Positions 24,481 to 33,797 of a DNA stretch of 56,467 nucleotides are shown piece after piece (position 1 is the stretch's first letter; every line of letters begins with the position of its first letter). Position numbers and translations under genes: made by a program. The stretch is taken from NCBI GenBank assembly GCA_023382655.1, contig JAHDWK010000038.1, positions 1-56,467 on the forward strand, read 5' to 3'. Below the pieces are notes generated by a model. That model did no database searches. It had not been told where the DNA came from and saw nothing but the letters and a program-made list of their open reading frames with translations. Source of the stretch: Anaerolineae bacterium (GTDB lineage: Bacteria; Chloroflexota; Anaerolineae; Promineifilales; Promineifilaceae).

Positions 24481-25668
24481 TTATTTTTCCTCGCCCGGTA
24501 TCGTCGGCTGGCGGCGGGGTACACGCTGCCAACGAGTGGTTTGTTTGCCGGCCAAAAAACGGCCGAGGCCGAGCAAGGCGGCCAGGTTGCTGTTTACCAG
24601 GTAGGTGGGTAAATAGAGGAGCTTGCCCAGTTTGCCACCGGGATGAAAATAAGAACCGAGCACGGCCGTGCCATAAAACCCCATCTGCCCCAGCAGCAGC
24701 AGCCGTGCCAACGGCCGTGCCCGCCAAGCCAGCACCAGGTTGGCAAACAAAGCGGCTATCATCGCCAGGGGCACCAACGGCCGTAAAAACTTGTGCGACA
24801 CAATTTGCCAGACCAGCAACGGCCGTTTCCAGGGCAGCAATTCCCGGCCACGCCAGATAGCCTGGTAACGACCGGCCACAATGCGCGTGCGCCGCGCCAT
24901 TTCATCTTGCGCCGTCGGCGAAATCCTCTCCGTAGAGTGCGCGGTGGGCACATACACCACCCGATAACCGTCATGCAGCAGCCGCACCGCCAGATAAAAA
25001 TCATCGTTAATGATGTCGTCTGGCGGCGGCGCAAACAGGCGGCGGCGCATGGCCAGCATTTCCCCGGCCACACCCACAGAAGAGTGCACGGCCGTTTCCT
25101 TCTCCTTGATGAACGATTCATACCGCCAATACAGCCCTTCGGATTCCCCCAATACGCCGTCCCCTTTGGCAATCACTTTGGCCCCGCTGGCCGCGCCCAC
25201 GCGGGCATCCGCAAACGGCCGTACCAGTTCCCGCAGTGCATCCGCCTGATAGAAATTGTTGGCATCGGAAAAGACCACAATTTCCCCGGTGGCCCGGGGC
25301 ATGGCCCGGTTAATCGCCGCCATTTTGCCCCGCCGCGCCGGTTCATAACTGAGGCCCACGCTTGGTGGACCCACGCCCCGGTCAGCATAGGCGGCCACCA
25401 TTTGCGCCGTGCGGTCAGCCGAGCCATCCGCCGCGACCAAAATTTGCAGGCATTCCGGCGGATAATCGAGCGCCAGGCTGTTTTCTATCTTCTGGGCAAT
25501 CGTCTCTTCTTCGTTATAAGCAGCAATCAGCAGGGTGACGGTGGGACTGTGTACGGCCGTTTGCACCGGGCGCGGCCACAGGCGGGCTATCACGGCCAAC
25601 AGCGCCGGATAACCGATGTATGTATAAAGTATCATCCCCACTGATAGCCCCAAAATGATAACCGCCAT
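24481..25668 (-). CDS. Membrane glycosyltransferase family 2
   Basis: Starting at MAVIILGLSVGM (25668, AAGGATT upstream) gives 395 residues. It has one N-terminal membrane helix, then a GT-A domain beginning TVTLLIAAYNEEETI with DGSADRTA and the metal-binding VFSDANNFY (DxN/D) near 140. Later come INDDFYLAVRLLHDGY and a GRYQAIWR segment similar to the QxxRW motif of processive enzymes, then three or four C-terminal membrane helices. This architecture resembles chain-building or capsule GT2 enzymes that act at the inner face of the membrane. The donor and product are unknown. It follows a GT4 gene after 10 bases. Confidence 0.88.
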   Translation of the reverse strand: MAVIILGLSVGMILYTYIGYPALLAVIARLWPRPVQTAVHSPTVTLLIAAYNEEETIAQKIENSLALDYPPECLQILVAADGSADRTAQMVAAYADRGVGPPSVGLSYEPARRGKMAAINRAMPRATGEIVVFSDANNFYQADALRELVRPFADARVGAASGAKVIAKGDGVLGESEGLYWRYESFIKEKETAVHSSVGVAGEMLAMRRRLFAPPPDDIINDDFYLAVRLLHDGYRVVYVPTAHSTERISPTAQDEMARRTRIVAGRYQAIWRGRELLPWKRPLLVWQIVSHKFLRPLVPLAMIAALFANLVLAWRARPLARLLLLGQMGFYGTAVLGSYFHPGGKLGKLLYLPTYLVNSNLAALLGLGRFLAGKQTTRWQRVPRRQPTIPGEEK

Positions 25669-25678
25669 GAAATAATCC

Positions 25679-26848
25679 TTACCTGATTGCCATTTCAGGC
25701 AAAGGCTGGGCTGTGGGGATGGCGACACGGCCGTACAATTCCACCAGTTTCGTCGCCGTCGCTGCCAGCCCATAAGCCGCCACCACCTTTTGCCGCCCTT
25801 GCCAGCCCATGTCATGCCGCCGATCCGTCAGCGTAAACAACGTTAAGATCGCTTCCAGCCATTCATCCGGCTGATGGGGAGCCACCAGCCAACCGCTCTT
25901 TTGGTGAGTAATGATATCCGGCGCACCGCCGACACGAGTGGCGACCACCGGCAGCCCGGCCGCCAATGCCTCCAACATGGCATTAGACAACCCCTCTGTG
26001 GCCGACGGTAAAATAAAGAGGTCGGCTGCTTGCAGATAGGGGGCTACATCCGCCACATTTCCCAAAAAACGGACGCCTTTCCCGGCCAATTGGGTTAATC
26101 GTTCTTCCTCTGGCCCTGTGCCCAACACCAGCAATTGGGCGCGGGAGTAAATCCCTCTTACCTGCGGCCACAGTCCGATGAGTTGATCCACGCACTTTTC
26201 CGGGACAAGACGACCGGCGTAGACGGCCGTTTCCCCCTCACCCAACCCCAATTCCTGGCGCAGCCGCTCTTTTTCTGGCGGCGACAAGGGGGCAAACCGC
26301 TCCGTATCCACCCCATTGGGAACAAAAACCCGCTTCTCTGGCGTCACACCCCACGCCGCCAATTCGGCGTCAATCTCCTGGCTGATGACGATGAAGCTAT
26401 CCACCTGCTGTTTGAACGTCTGCATCCGTTGTCGGCCGAATGGTTTGCGCTCCAGTTTTGCCAGGTCACCCAGGACGCCACCGCGCAGCACTTTGGCGAC
26501 TACGGGCATACCGAAACGACGTTTGGCGGTAACGGCCGTTGTCGTGGGCGATAACAGTTCGTGGGCATGAATCACATCGGGCCGCAGTCGCTGCAACAAG
26601 GGCAGCGCCGCCAGACTAAATGTCAGCGAAGCCACCGGCTTTGGCCCTGGAACGGGCAGCCGGTAAACCGGAACGCCATCTAGCAGTTCAAACTTTTTCA
26701 GGCCCGGATACCGCCGGGTAATCACAGACACATCCACACCCTGCTTTTCTAGCAGCGGCGCCAAAGCCGCTAGTTGCCGCTCCGCCCCACCCAGGAGGGG
26801 CAAATACGCTTGAATAATCATCGCTACGTGTAAACGCTGCTGGCTCAT
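25679..26848 (-). CDS. Glycosyltransferase family 4 (GT-B)
   Basis: A 389-residue GT4 enzyme with the glycine-rich N-terminal LPLLGGAERQLAALAPLLEKQG. The donor domain has AVYAGRLVPEKCVDQLIGLWPQV and the signature LPSATEGLSNAMLEALAAGLPVVATRVGG. This is a complete member of normal length. It overlaps the stop of the upstream GT4 gene by the four-base ATGA, so the two are translationally coupled. It should add one sugar residue to the exopolysaccharide repeat unit; donor and linkage are not predictable. Confidence 0.92.
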   Translation of the reverse strand: MSQQRLHVAMIIQAYLPLLGGAERQLAALAPLLEKQGVDVSVITRRYPGLKKFELLDGVPVYRLPVPGPKPVASLTFSLAALPLLQRLRPDVIHAHELLSPTTTAVTAKRRFGMPVVAKVLRGGVLGDLAKLERKPFGRQRMQTFKQQVDSFIVISQEIDAELAAWGVTPEKRVFVPNGVDTERFAPLSPPEKERLRQELGLGEGETAVYAGRLVPEKCVDQLIGLWPQVRGIYSRAQLLVLGTGPEEERLTQLAGKGVRFLGNVADVAPYLQAADLFILPSATEGLSNAMLEALAAGLPVVATRVGGAPDIITHQKSGWLVAPHQPDEWLEAILTLFTLTDRRHDMGWQGRQKVVAAYGLAATATKLVELYGRVAIPTAQPLPEMAIR

Positions 26849-28008
26849 ACCGTAACCTCCTGTAACAATTGAGATTGAGAGATGGGCAGATGCAGCCCCA
26901 ATTGGGTATACACCGCCTCATACTGCTGAATAAACCGTTCCATGCTAAAGAGAAGCTGCACACGCTGCCGGGCCGCCGCCCCCAACGCCAACCGCGCGGC
27001 CTCATCCGCCAATAAGGCCAGCAAGCCATCCGTCAGCGCCTCCACATCAGCCGCCGGAATGACCACGCCGGAGCGCCCAGATTCCACCAATTCGCTGTTA
27101 CCGCCTACATCCGTCACCAGCACCGGCCGCGCCGCAGCCATCGCCTCAATCGCCGACAAAGGCAGCCCTTCCCAACGCGATGGCAGCACAAAGATGTCTG
27201 TCTGGGCCAAAATGTCGGGAATATCATGGCGCACTCCGGTAAAGACGACATGCTGGCTGATACCCAGCGCCTGTACCTGCTGCCGCAGTTCCTGTTCCAA
27301 ATGCCCTTTGCCCACCAGCAGAAAAGTGGCTTGCGGATAACTTTGCAGCACGGCTGGCGCGGCCTCCAGCAGCAGGTGCTGTGCCTTCTGCGGGTTCAAG
27401 CGGGCCACGTTGGTAATGACGGGGCCGGGATACCAGCGGACATCGGGAACGCCAGCCGGAACGGCCAGAAAAGGCTCCATCCGCACCGAGTTGTAAATCG
27501 CGCTAATGCGCTCGGGTGAAATACCCCATTGGCTGAGGAACATCTCCCGAATTTTGGGCGAGACGGCCACCAGATGCGTGGCCAGGTATCTGGCTGTGAA
27601 CCTTTCCAGCCAATAACGATCACGGCGCTGGCGGTCGTAGTTGTGAGGCACATTATGCATGGTAGACAACACGGGGATGTTCAGGGCACGTCCCACCAAA
27701 CGACCGATAACATCTGCATCTGTGAGGTGTGTATGAATCACATCAATGCGCTGTTGGCGAGCATAGTGGCGCACAGCTCGTACCACCGCCGGGTCATAAA
27801 AACGCCCGGCATTCAGCGCCAGCAAGGGAATGTGCAGCCGCTCAAATTCGGGCTGTAACGAATTATCGCCAATGACACTCAGGCTACAGACATGCGTTTG
27901 AAAGCGGCGGGGGTCTACTCGTTCGGCCAGGCTCAGCACAATTTGTTCCGCGCCGCCAATGGTCATGGAAGACACCAGTTGTAAGATTCGCAGCGGTGAT
28001 TCGCTCAT
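26845..28008 (-). CDS. Glycosyltransferase family 4 (GT-B)
   Basis: A 387-residue GT4 enzyme. The N-terminal half shows MTIGGAEQIVLSLAERVDP and DVIHTHLTDADVIGRL, and the C-terminal half VTNVARLNPQKAQHLLLEA and FVLPSRWEGLPLSAIEAMAAARPVLVTDVGG, the E-x7-E motif. It is translationally coupled (ATGA) to the next GT4 gene and lies 24 bases downstream of the flippase gene. It belongs to the cytoplasmic assembly steps of the repeat unit. Confidence 0.92.
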   Translation of the reverse strand: MSESPLRILQLVSSMTIGGAEQIVLSLAERVDPRRFQTHVCSLSVIGDNSLQPEFERLHIPLLALNAGRFYDPAVVRAVRHYARQQRIDVIHTHLTDADVIGRLVGRALNIPVLSTMHNVPHNYDRQRRDRYWLERFTARYLATHLVAVSPKIREMFLSQWGISPERISAIYNSVRMEPFLAVPAGVPDVRWYPGPVITNVARLNPQKAQHLLLEAAPAVLQSYPQATFLLVGKGHLEQELRQQVQALGISQHVVFTGVRHDIPDILAQTDIFVLPSRWEGLPLSAIEAMAAARPVLVTDVGGNSELVESGRSGVVIPAADVEALTDGLLALLADEAARLALGAAARQRVQLLFSMERFIQQYEAVYTQLGLHLPISQSQLLQEVTV

Positions 28009-28032
28009 ATGAATTCTCGTGGTAGCCGATTA

Positions 28033-29514
28033 TTAATCAGCCGCCGCTACTTTGGTTTTGGGTAAAAAAGCGGCGCGCAGCATCGCCACCGCTTTCCTCA
28101 TATCGTCTGGCTGCAACAGGAAGATGGCCACCCCGTAGACGAGTGTGCCTGCGGCCGTTTCCACCACCAGTTGCACGAGTGGTATGACATCCGTCAGGAA
28201 CTGTGCTGTGGCCAGAACGGCCACCGACATCACCCCCCCGGCAACCAGACTGGGATAAAAGGTCTTCGCCAGTTCACGTAAAGGCACATTGACCAGCCGG
28301 GCCGCCATGACCATCTTGACCATACCGGAGAGAAACGCCAGCAGCACCTGCATCCAGGCTACAGCCAAAATGGTGCCGTAAGTAACGGCCACCCACCACA
28401 ACGCCGGCACCGTGATGACGGCCTGGATAAAACTTAGTTTGGAAAGCAATCCCGGCTGCCCGGTGGCCTTATACACGCTGCCCGCATTAAAAACCAGCGA
28501 ACGCAGCAGCGTGTAAATGGAGATAGCGGCCATCACGGGAATAGCCTCCGCCCACTTATCCGTAAAAACGGTTAATACAAATGGCCCGGCTACCAGCGCC
28601 AATCCCAATCCCAGGGGAATCGTAATCATAGTCATATAGCGTGTGGTCATCAGGAAGCCGCGCTTTAATGCCTGCGGGTCGTCGCGCATCTGTGCATAAA
28701 CGGGGAAGGTGACGTTGCCCAGAATGTTACAAAACTGCTTCACCAACAGTTCCGGCACCCGAAACGCCAGCGTATACACGCCCAGCGCCGCCGCGCCCAT
28801 AAAACGGCCGATCACCAGATAATCCATATTGAGAATGAGGATGCCCAATACCTCTATAGAAGCAATGCTGGTGCCGTAAGACAGAAACGTCCGGGCGGCT
28901 TTCCGCTGGAAATGGAATGCGGGCCGCCAGGGCACAACCAGCCAATAAGCGGCCGTTTGCACCAGCACCCCCACCAAGTGACCCAGGATGAGGCTCCACG
29001 CCCCAAAGCCCAACAAAGCCAGGCCAATCGAGGCAATACCTTTGCTCACAGAACGGGACATCTCCGGCACGAATTTGCGACCAAACGCCAATTTTTTGGT
29101 GAGGGTGGCGGCATGAACCAGGGCAAAAGCGCCAATGACAAACTCGAAACCCAGAACACGGGTGATGGGCACAGCACGGGCATCCCGGAAAAATGTACCG
29201 GCCAGCGGGGCGGCTATAAACCAGGTCACAAGAAAAAGGGTCAAGCCCACCGCCAGACCCATCCAGAAAGCGGTGTCCAGTTTCTTGGGGTCAGTTTGAT
29301 GGTAGATGAGGGCCGGGCCAATCCCCAGCCCTTCCAGCACTTCCAGCAGACCAATAACCACCAGGGCGTAACCGGCAATACCAAAATCTTCTTTGAGAAG
29401 TAGACGGGCCAGGACGGCCGTGCTGATAAACACCAACAACTTGCCACTGTAATTAGAGGCGTAGGCCCAAAATGCGCCGTGGAGCGTTGCTTTTGCCAGG
29501 TTTTGGTTTTTCAT
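28033..29514 (-). CDS. Polysaccharide flippase (Wzx/MOP superfamily)
   Basis: A 493-residue integral membrane protein with about 12-14 hydrophobic helices and the polysaccharide-transporter start LAKATLHGAFWAYASNYSGKLLVFISTAVLARLL. It has the common LLKEDFGIAGYALVVIGLLEVL region after the first helix. The family flips lipid-linked oligosaccharide repeat units across the cytoplasmic membrane for Wzy-dependent polymerisation. The neighbouring O-antigen-ligase-like protein and Wzz-like protein fit that pathway. No truncation is seen. Confidence 0.9.
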   Translation of the reverse strand: MKNQNLAKATLHGAFWAYASNYSGKLLVFISTAVLARLLLKEDFGIAGYALVVIGLLEVLEGLGIGPALIYHQTDPKKLDTAFWMGLAVGLTLFLVTWFIAAPLAGTFFRDARAVPITRVLGFEFVIGAFALVHAATLTKKLAFGRKFVPEMSRSVSKGIASIGLALLGFGAWSLILGHLVGVLVQTAAYWLVVPWRPAFHFQRKAARTFLSYGTSIASIEVLGILILNMDYLVIGRFMGAAALGVYTLAFRVPELLVKQFCNILGNVTFPVYAQMRDDPQALKRGFLMTTRYMTMITIPLGLGLALVAGPFVLTVFTDKWAEAIPVMAAISIYTLLRSLVFNAGSVYKATGQPGLLSKLSFIQAVITVPALWWVAVTYGTILAVAWMQVLLAFLSGMVKMVMAARLVNVPLRELAKTFYPSLVAGGVMSVAVLATAQFLTDVIPLVQLVVETAAGTLVYGVAIFLLQPDDMRKAVAMLRAAFLPKTKVAAAD

Positions 29515-29520
29515 ATCACG

Positions 29521-30411
29521 TTATGAAAGGTAGCCAAAGGCGTTCATTGCCGCCTGCGCTTCCCGTAAAAAGGCCGTTTTGTCGGCTTCGGCCAGCCGGG
29601 CAATCTGGTTGTCGTTGACATCTTCCCGCAGATAGCCGCCCAATTCGTCCAGCCCGGCGTACACCAGCGCCTTGTCCTGGTCGCCAAAGGCATAGCCGCG
29701 CTGCCCATCCTGCCCCATGAATTTTTTGGCCTGCAACTTGAACTTTTCGGTCTCCTGCACATCCAGGCCCGCCAGGCCATACACTTTTTGCACGGTGGCG
29801 GTCGGGTCGGCCACTAACTCTTCAAAGCAAATGACGTGGTAATTTTCAATCTGGCGGGCATCGCGCAGCATCTGGTCACAAACGGTCTGGTACATCCGGC
29901 CAAAGCGGTCGGCACTCCAACCCCGGCGCATAAAACCTTCGCATAAAGCCAGGCCGTTGCGCACCAGGGCCACAAACGTGGCATCCGGGTACATCTCGGC
30001 AAAAAGCGGCGTAGCCAGCACCACCCCGTTGACGCACTTACAGACCATGCGGGCGCCGCCCTTCTCGGCCCAGGTTGGGTGGGAACGGCCGTTCTCGTAG
30101 GTCGGGTTGTGGGCGGCTTGTTTGTGGAGGTAAAAGAGCAGGTCTACGTAATGGCTAACGGCCGTGGGCAGGGCACGGCGCTCATAAAAACGATAGGGCC
30201 AAAAGGTGTGCTGACGGGTGGAGAGCAAGACAGGGGTATAAGTAAACCGGCGCAGCCATTTTTGTATGGGTTGGGTATCACGGCCGTAGAAAATCTCATG
30301 CACCTCCGCCCCCAAAATACGCACCTGGGGATGCGACGAAATCAGCCGCATGAGAATGTTGGTTCCGCCGCGCTGAAAACCATTCACAAAAATAGGCCGT
30401 TTATTCAGCAT
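29521..30411 (-). CDS. Sulfotransferase family protein
   Basis: A 296-residue protein with the PAPS-binding 5'-phosphosulfate loop at the N-terminus, PIFVNGFQRGGTNILMRLISSHP. The 3'-phosphate region is FVALVRNGLALCEGFMRR near residues 145-165. The fold family moves a sulfuryl group from PAPS to hydroxyl or amino groups of sugars. Being one of three such enzymes in this operon, it probably decorates the exopolysaccharide or its lipid-linked precursor. It overlaps the start-side end of the ligase gene by 11 bases. Confidence 0.85.
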   Translation of the reverse strand: MLNKRPIFVNGFQRGGTNILMRLISSHPQVRILGAEVHEIFYGRDTQPIQKWLRRFTYTPVLLSTRQHTFWPYRFYERRALPTAVSHYVDLLFYLHKQAAHNPTYENGRSHPTWAEKGGARMVCKCVNGVVLATPLFAEMYPDATFVALVRNGLALCEGFMRRGWSADRFGRMYQTVCDQMLRDARQIENYHVICFEELVADPTATVQKVYGLAGLDVQETEKFKLQAKKFMGQDGQRGYAFGDQDKALVYAGLDELGGYLREDVNDNQIARLAEADKTAFLREAQAAMNAFGYLS

Positions 30412-31915
30412 AAGCCCCCCCTGCCGGTGTTGCCACCGCAGCAGACGGCGACTGACGGTTCCGCACCGTCAGCGTGGCGTCCTTCAGTGTGGCTGCTACC
30501 TGGGGCAGCGCCAGCAAAATGCCAATCAACAGCCAGAAATAACGGGGGAACGCTCCGTGCAGAAAGTTCGAAGCCACCAGGTAGCCCACCAGAGCGACCA
30601 TCAGCGCAAAAGCCATAGCGGCTTCGTCATAATGGCCGGCACGCATCAACATTTTTTGCGCCTGATTGGCTCGCCAGAATGCCATACCCACAATCAAGCC
30701 AAAGGCAGCTAGGCCAATCAACCCCGTTTCTGCTGCCGTTTCCAGGTACAGGTTATGGGCCGAGCGCGCTTCCCGACGATTATCCCAGCCTAGCGGCTGG
30801 GCATATGCCTGATAGTAGTGATTGTAGTTACCCAGCCCCACACCCATGACGGGATGGTCGGCAAAAATTTGCCAGGCCACCAACACCTCACTGGTCCGGC
30901 CGCGGAAGGAGACTTCATTGCGCGCATCTTCGCCGCTGCCGGGCAGCAAGTTCATCGTGGTGTAAAGTCGCTCGGTGTAGTTGGCGGGAATGAATTGCCA
31001 GACGACAAACAGAAGCGCCAGACTGAGCAAGATTTGCAGTGGTTTGAGGGATTCACGTACAATCATCAACACCAGCACAACGACGAGGGCCAGAAAGCCC
31101 CCACGAGAAAATGTGAAAATGATCGAGAGAATGCAAACGACGAAAGCCCATAAGGCCAGAAAGCGTAACACCGGCTGCTTTTCATGCCACAGCCTGTCCA
31201 GCGTCAGAGGCACCAAGACGACCAGGATCATGGCGTAGAAGTTGGGGGAAGACAGAGGCCCCGCCGCGCGATAATCGCTCACTTCGCCGATGATGTTCCT
31301 CACCTCAGTCTGGGCAAAGCCCCAGTAGGCATTCTCATACGTGCCGGTCAATTGCTGATAGACAGAAAGGGTGCCCATCCAGATTCCAGCGGCGATCAAG
31401 GCCCAAATGACCGCCCGCAGGGAGGTCCTGTCTCGCAAAGCCAGCACCACGGCGAAGAGCAAGAGGGCGTCTTTGGCGAAGTCGATCAAGGCATTCTGAG
31501 CACGGCCGTCATCCGCTGCATAGAACAAAGAGGTAAAACTCACGAGGCCAAATATGCCCAGGAGTACGGCCGTGCCTTCCCAATTATGAATGCGCTCGCC
31601 TAAAAACCACCAGCGCATGAACAAAGTTCCCAGCAACAGCAATGCCAGCGGCAAGGCGAAAGCAGGGATGCCATATTCATGCTCCACAACGTCTGAAAAA
31701 CGGGTATAGGTGGCAAAAACCAGCAAGGCCAACCCGGCGTTTGGATGGTTAAAAACCAGCCATAGCAGCAGCAAAGCCGCGACCAAAGCGACAGGCCACA
31801 AAAAGTTATCACTGAGGAGGACGGTCGTGCCCACCACCAGACCCAACACGGCCGCACCAAGCATAAACAAGAGTGGTTTTTCGATTAGTCGGTCTAAAGT
31901 CAGAGGTTCATTCAT
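30401..31915 (-). CDS. O-antigen ligase/polymerase-like membrane protein (Wzy_C)
   Basis: A 504-residue protein with about 10-12 membrane helices. The large periplasmic loop contains GVGLGNYNHYYQAYAQPLGW and the SAHNLYLETAAETGLIGL motif, which is diagnostic for the O-antigen ligase/polymerase family. FSRGGFLALVVV lies before it. These proteins polymerise or ligate polysaccharide outside the membrane. It is coupled by overlaps to sulfotransferase genes on both sides (ATGA with the upstream one), so sulfation and polymerisation enzymes are expressed together. Confidence 0.88.
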   Translation of the reverse strand: MNEPLTLDRLIEKPLLFMLGAAVLGLVVGTTVLLSDNFLWPVALVAALLLLWLVFNHPNAGLALLVFATYTRFSDVVEHEYGIPAFALPLALLLLGTLFMRWWFLGERIHNWEGTAVLLGIFGLVSFTSLFYAADDGRAQNALIDFAKDALLLFAVVLALRDRTSLRAVIWALIAAGIWMGTLSVYQQLTGTYENAYWGFAQTEVRNIIGEVSDYRAAGPLSSPNFYAMILVVLVPLTLDRLWHEKQPVLRFLALWAFVVCILSIIFTFSRGGFLALVVVLVLMIVRESLKPLQILLSLALLFVVWQFIPANYTERLYTTMNLLPGSGEDARNEVSFRGRTSEVLVAWQIFADHPVMGVGLGNYNHYYQAYAQPLGWDNRREARSAHNLYLETAAETGLIGLAAFGLIVGMAFWRANQAQKMLMRAGHYDEAAMAFALMVALVGYLVASNFLHGAFPRYFWLLIGILLALPQVAATLKDATLTVRNRQSPSAAVATPAGGAYAE

Positions 31916-32649
31916 GGCCGATATGCCTCAAATTGCCGCAAGATAGATTGTGGCTGGTATCCTTTTTGCTTGTCCAGCAGCCACCCGGCGAAGGAGAGCA
32001 CCGGATAGGTTTGGGGCCGATTGCGGTAGAGAGACGGCCGTCGCCGATCCACCAACGGCATCCCCAAAAACTGTTGCAGCCGCTCAAACTCAGCTTGCGT
32101 TGTCACCAGCCGGTGGTAATCCAACACAATGGCTGGCTGGGTGGTCTCTTGCAGGTAAGAAAGGATTTTCAAATTATGCTCGCACCAGCTCTGCAAATAT
32201 TTCCAGGCCACGAGTGGCTCGCGGTACCGGTTGCGGGCATGGCGTGGCCGGTACCGCGGCCAGGGCTCGGTGGGATCACGATAAATGACAATTAGCTTGT
32301 GTTCCGGTAATTCCGATGCCCAAAGTGGGTAAACCAGGCAGGTACGCGGGTCTTTAAACCCCCAATGGGCATATTGTTGATTCCCAGAAGTAATGATCTG
32401 CTGCATCCTGCTGCGCTGTTCCGGCGATAATTGCAGGCCTGTTGGCGCGTGAATGTCAATGCTGCGCTGGTGCTGCGCCCGCAAAATATCTTCATTCAGC
32501 CGCCAGGTGGATTCCCGCTCGTACTGGTTACCCTGATCATAGGAGACACCATTTTCCAGGTTCTCGCCCATGTTGACGCCAGAATGGTGCAGAATTTGCG
32601 AGGCCAGGGTTGTGCCAGATTTATGCATACCGAGGACAACGTAGATCAC
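31912..32649 (-). CDS. Sulfotransferase family protein
   Basis: A 245-residue protein whose N-terminus IYVVLGMHKSGTTLASQILHHSG is the PAPS-binding loop. LIVIYRDPTEPWPRYRPRHARN near residues 132-153 matches the 3'-phosphate-binding R-DP region. It is shorter than the other two sulfotransferases of the operon and clearly diverged from them, so the three probably modify different positions. Its start follows the Wzz-like gene after 21 bases, and its end overlaps the ligase gene by four. Confidence 0.85.
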   Translation of the reverse strand: MIYVVLGMHKSGTTLASQILHHSGVNMGENLENGVSYDQGNQYERESTWRLNEDILRAQHQRSIDIHAPTGLQLSPEQRSRMQQIITSGNQQYAHWGFKDPRTCLVYPLWASELPEHKLIVIYRDPTEPWPRYRPRHARNRYREPLVAWKYLQSWCEHNLKILSYLQETTQPAIVLDYHRLVTTQAEFERLQQFLGMPLVDRRRPSLYRNRPQTYPVLSFAGWLLDKQKGYQPQSILRQFEAYRP

Positions 32650-32670
32650 GGAGTTCCTCCTATAGAAATT

Positions 32671-33795
32671 TTATCGCTGGAGGGCAGATGGTGGTTGGGC
32701 TTCTTCGTGGTATAGAGTAGGCCCCTGACCATTTTTGCTGGCCCGTACCGTGGCTATGGACAGACGTTCAATGAGAGAGGACGGAGTGTCATCTGGTTGG
32801 CCGACCACAGCCGCCAGGCGTGGAGACAGGTTTATCACTTCACCGCCCGAATACACCTCTATGGGCTGAGAGAGCGCCAGTTGCAGCCGGTTTAGCCGGA
32901 TAAGGCCTTGTTCCTGGTCAGGGATATGGCGCATGAGTACGGCAAAACTATGGTCATCCCAACGGGCGATTAGATCTCGGCCGGGCAATTCATCCCGCAT
33001 GATGGCGACGATGCGGTGCAGGAGGTTGTGCAGCACATGGGCTGGCAATTCCAAACGGGTCAGCCCTTCCAACCGTACGACACTCAATACGAGTTGCTCC
33101 GCCTCCGTGGGCAGCAGGCGTTCCAATTGATTCTCCATGTAGGCCCGCTTGTAGGCGGTGGAAGCGTGATCGTGGGCGTTCCATTGGCGCAGTTTACCGC
33201 TGATAGGTTGTTGTATCTGGTCACGCAGGATGGCTAAGATGCAGCCCAGCGCCAGGCCGAGCAGGAGTGCCAGGGACGCATCTCGCGTGGGCGTGGGACT
33301 GATCGGTGTATCCGGTACGGGGGCAGGATCCAGCAGCTCGATCCGGTAAATGTCGTAGGTCTGGCCGACATAGTTGATGGTTTGGGCGGCAGCAGCGTTG
33401 GCCAGGGCAGCGGTGGTTTCCGGGTCTGGTCCTTCCACAGCCACTTCTAAGACACTGGCTTCGGGCAGGGCGACGGCCGAAATCTCGTAATCATCCCCGG
33501 CTCCCTCGGCCAGCTCAACCGTATCCAGGGCTTCCCGGCGAATTCGGCTGCTGTTGAGTACCTCCACGAAGGTCGCCACAATGGAGCGTCTATCCAGCGT
33601 GTCCAGGCTGTAGATCAGGTCACGGCCATCAAAATCGGTCATGTTGGGTGCGATGAGTAGTTGCAGCCGACTTTGGTAAACCGGCTGGGTCATAGAATTG
33701 ATCAGCAGGGTGAGGGCAACAGCGCTCACGGCCGTCAGCGCTACAATCCACCAATTGCGCAAAAGCGCCTGTAAATACATCCTTAATTGAACCAT
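32671..33795 (-). CDS. Wzz-like chain-length regulator fused to degenerate GGDEF domain
   Basis: A 374-residue protein. The N-terminal part is a Wzz/polysaccharide co-polymerase module: membrane helix at about 13-33, then the periplasmic region (VYQSRLQLLIAPNMTDFDGRD..., APVPDTPISPTPTRDASLA), and a second helix at about 172-191. The cytoplasmic C-terminal half has GGDEF-like features: ENQLERLLPTEAEQLVLSVVRLEGL, LPGRDLIARWDDHSFAVLMRHIPD in place of the GGDEF loop (WDDHSF), and an RLAAVVGQPDDTPSSLIERL ending. The catalytic motif is lost, so it cannot make c-di-GMP. It could sense nucleotide or protein partners and set chain length. A tyrosine-kinase domain, often found here, is absent. Confidence 0.8.
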   Translation of the reverse strand: MVQLRMYLQALLRNWWIVALTAVSAVALTLLINSMTQPVYQSRLQLLIAPNMTDFDGRDLIYSLDTLDRRSIVATFVEVLNSSRIRREALDTVELAEGAGDDYEISAVALPEASVLEVAVEGPDPETTAALANAAAAQTINYVGQTYDIYRIELLDPAPVPDTPISPTPTRDASLALLLGLALGCILAILRDQIQQPISGKLRQWNAHDHASTAYKRAYMENQLERLLPTEAEQLVLSVVRLEGLTRLELPAHVLHNLLHRIVAIMRDELPGRDLIARWDDHSFAVLMRHIPDQEQGLIRLNRLQLALSQPIEVYSGGEVINLSPRLAAVVGQPDDTPSSLIERLSIATVRASKNGQGPTLYHEEAQPPSALQR

Positions 33796-33797
33796 TA

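Noticed and set aside
24793..25644. 283-residue plus-strand ORF inside the GT2 gene
   Set aside because: Its composition (His/Arg/Pro-rich) and position opposite conserved GT2 motifs show it is a shadow frame.
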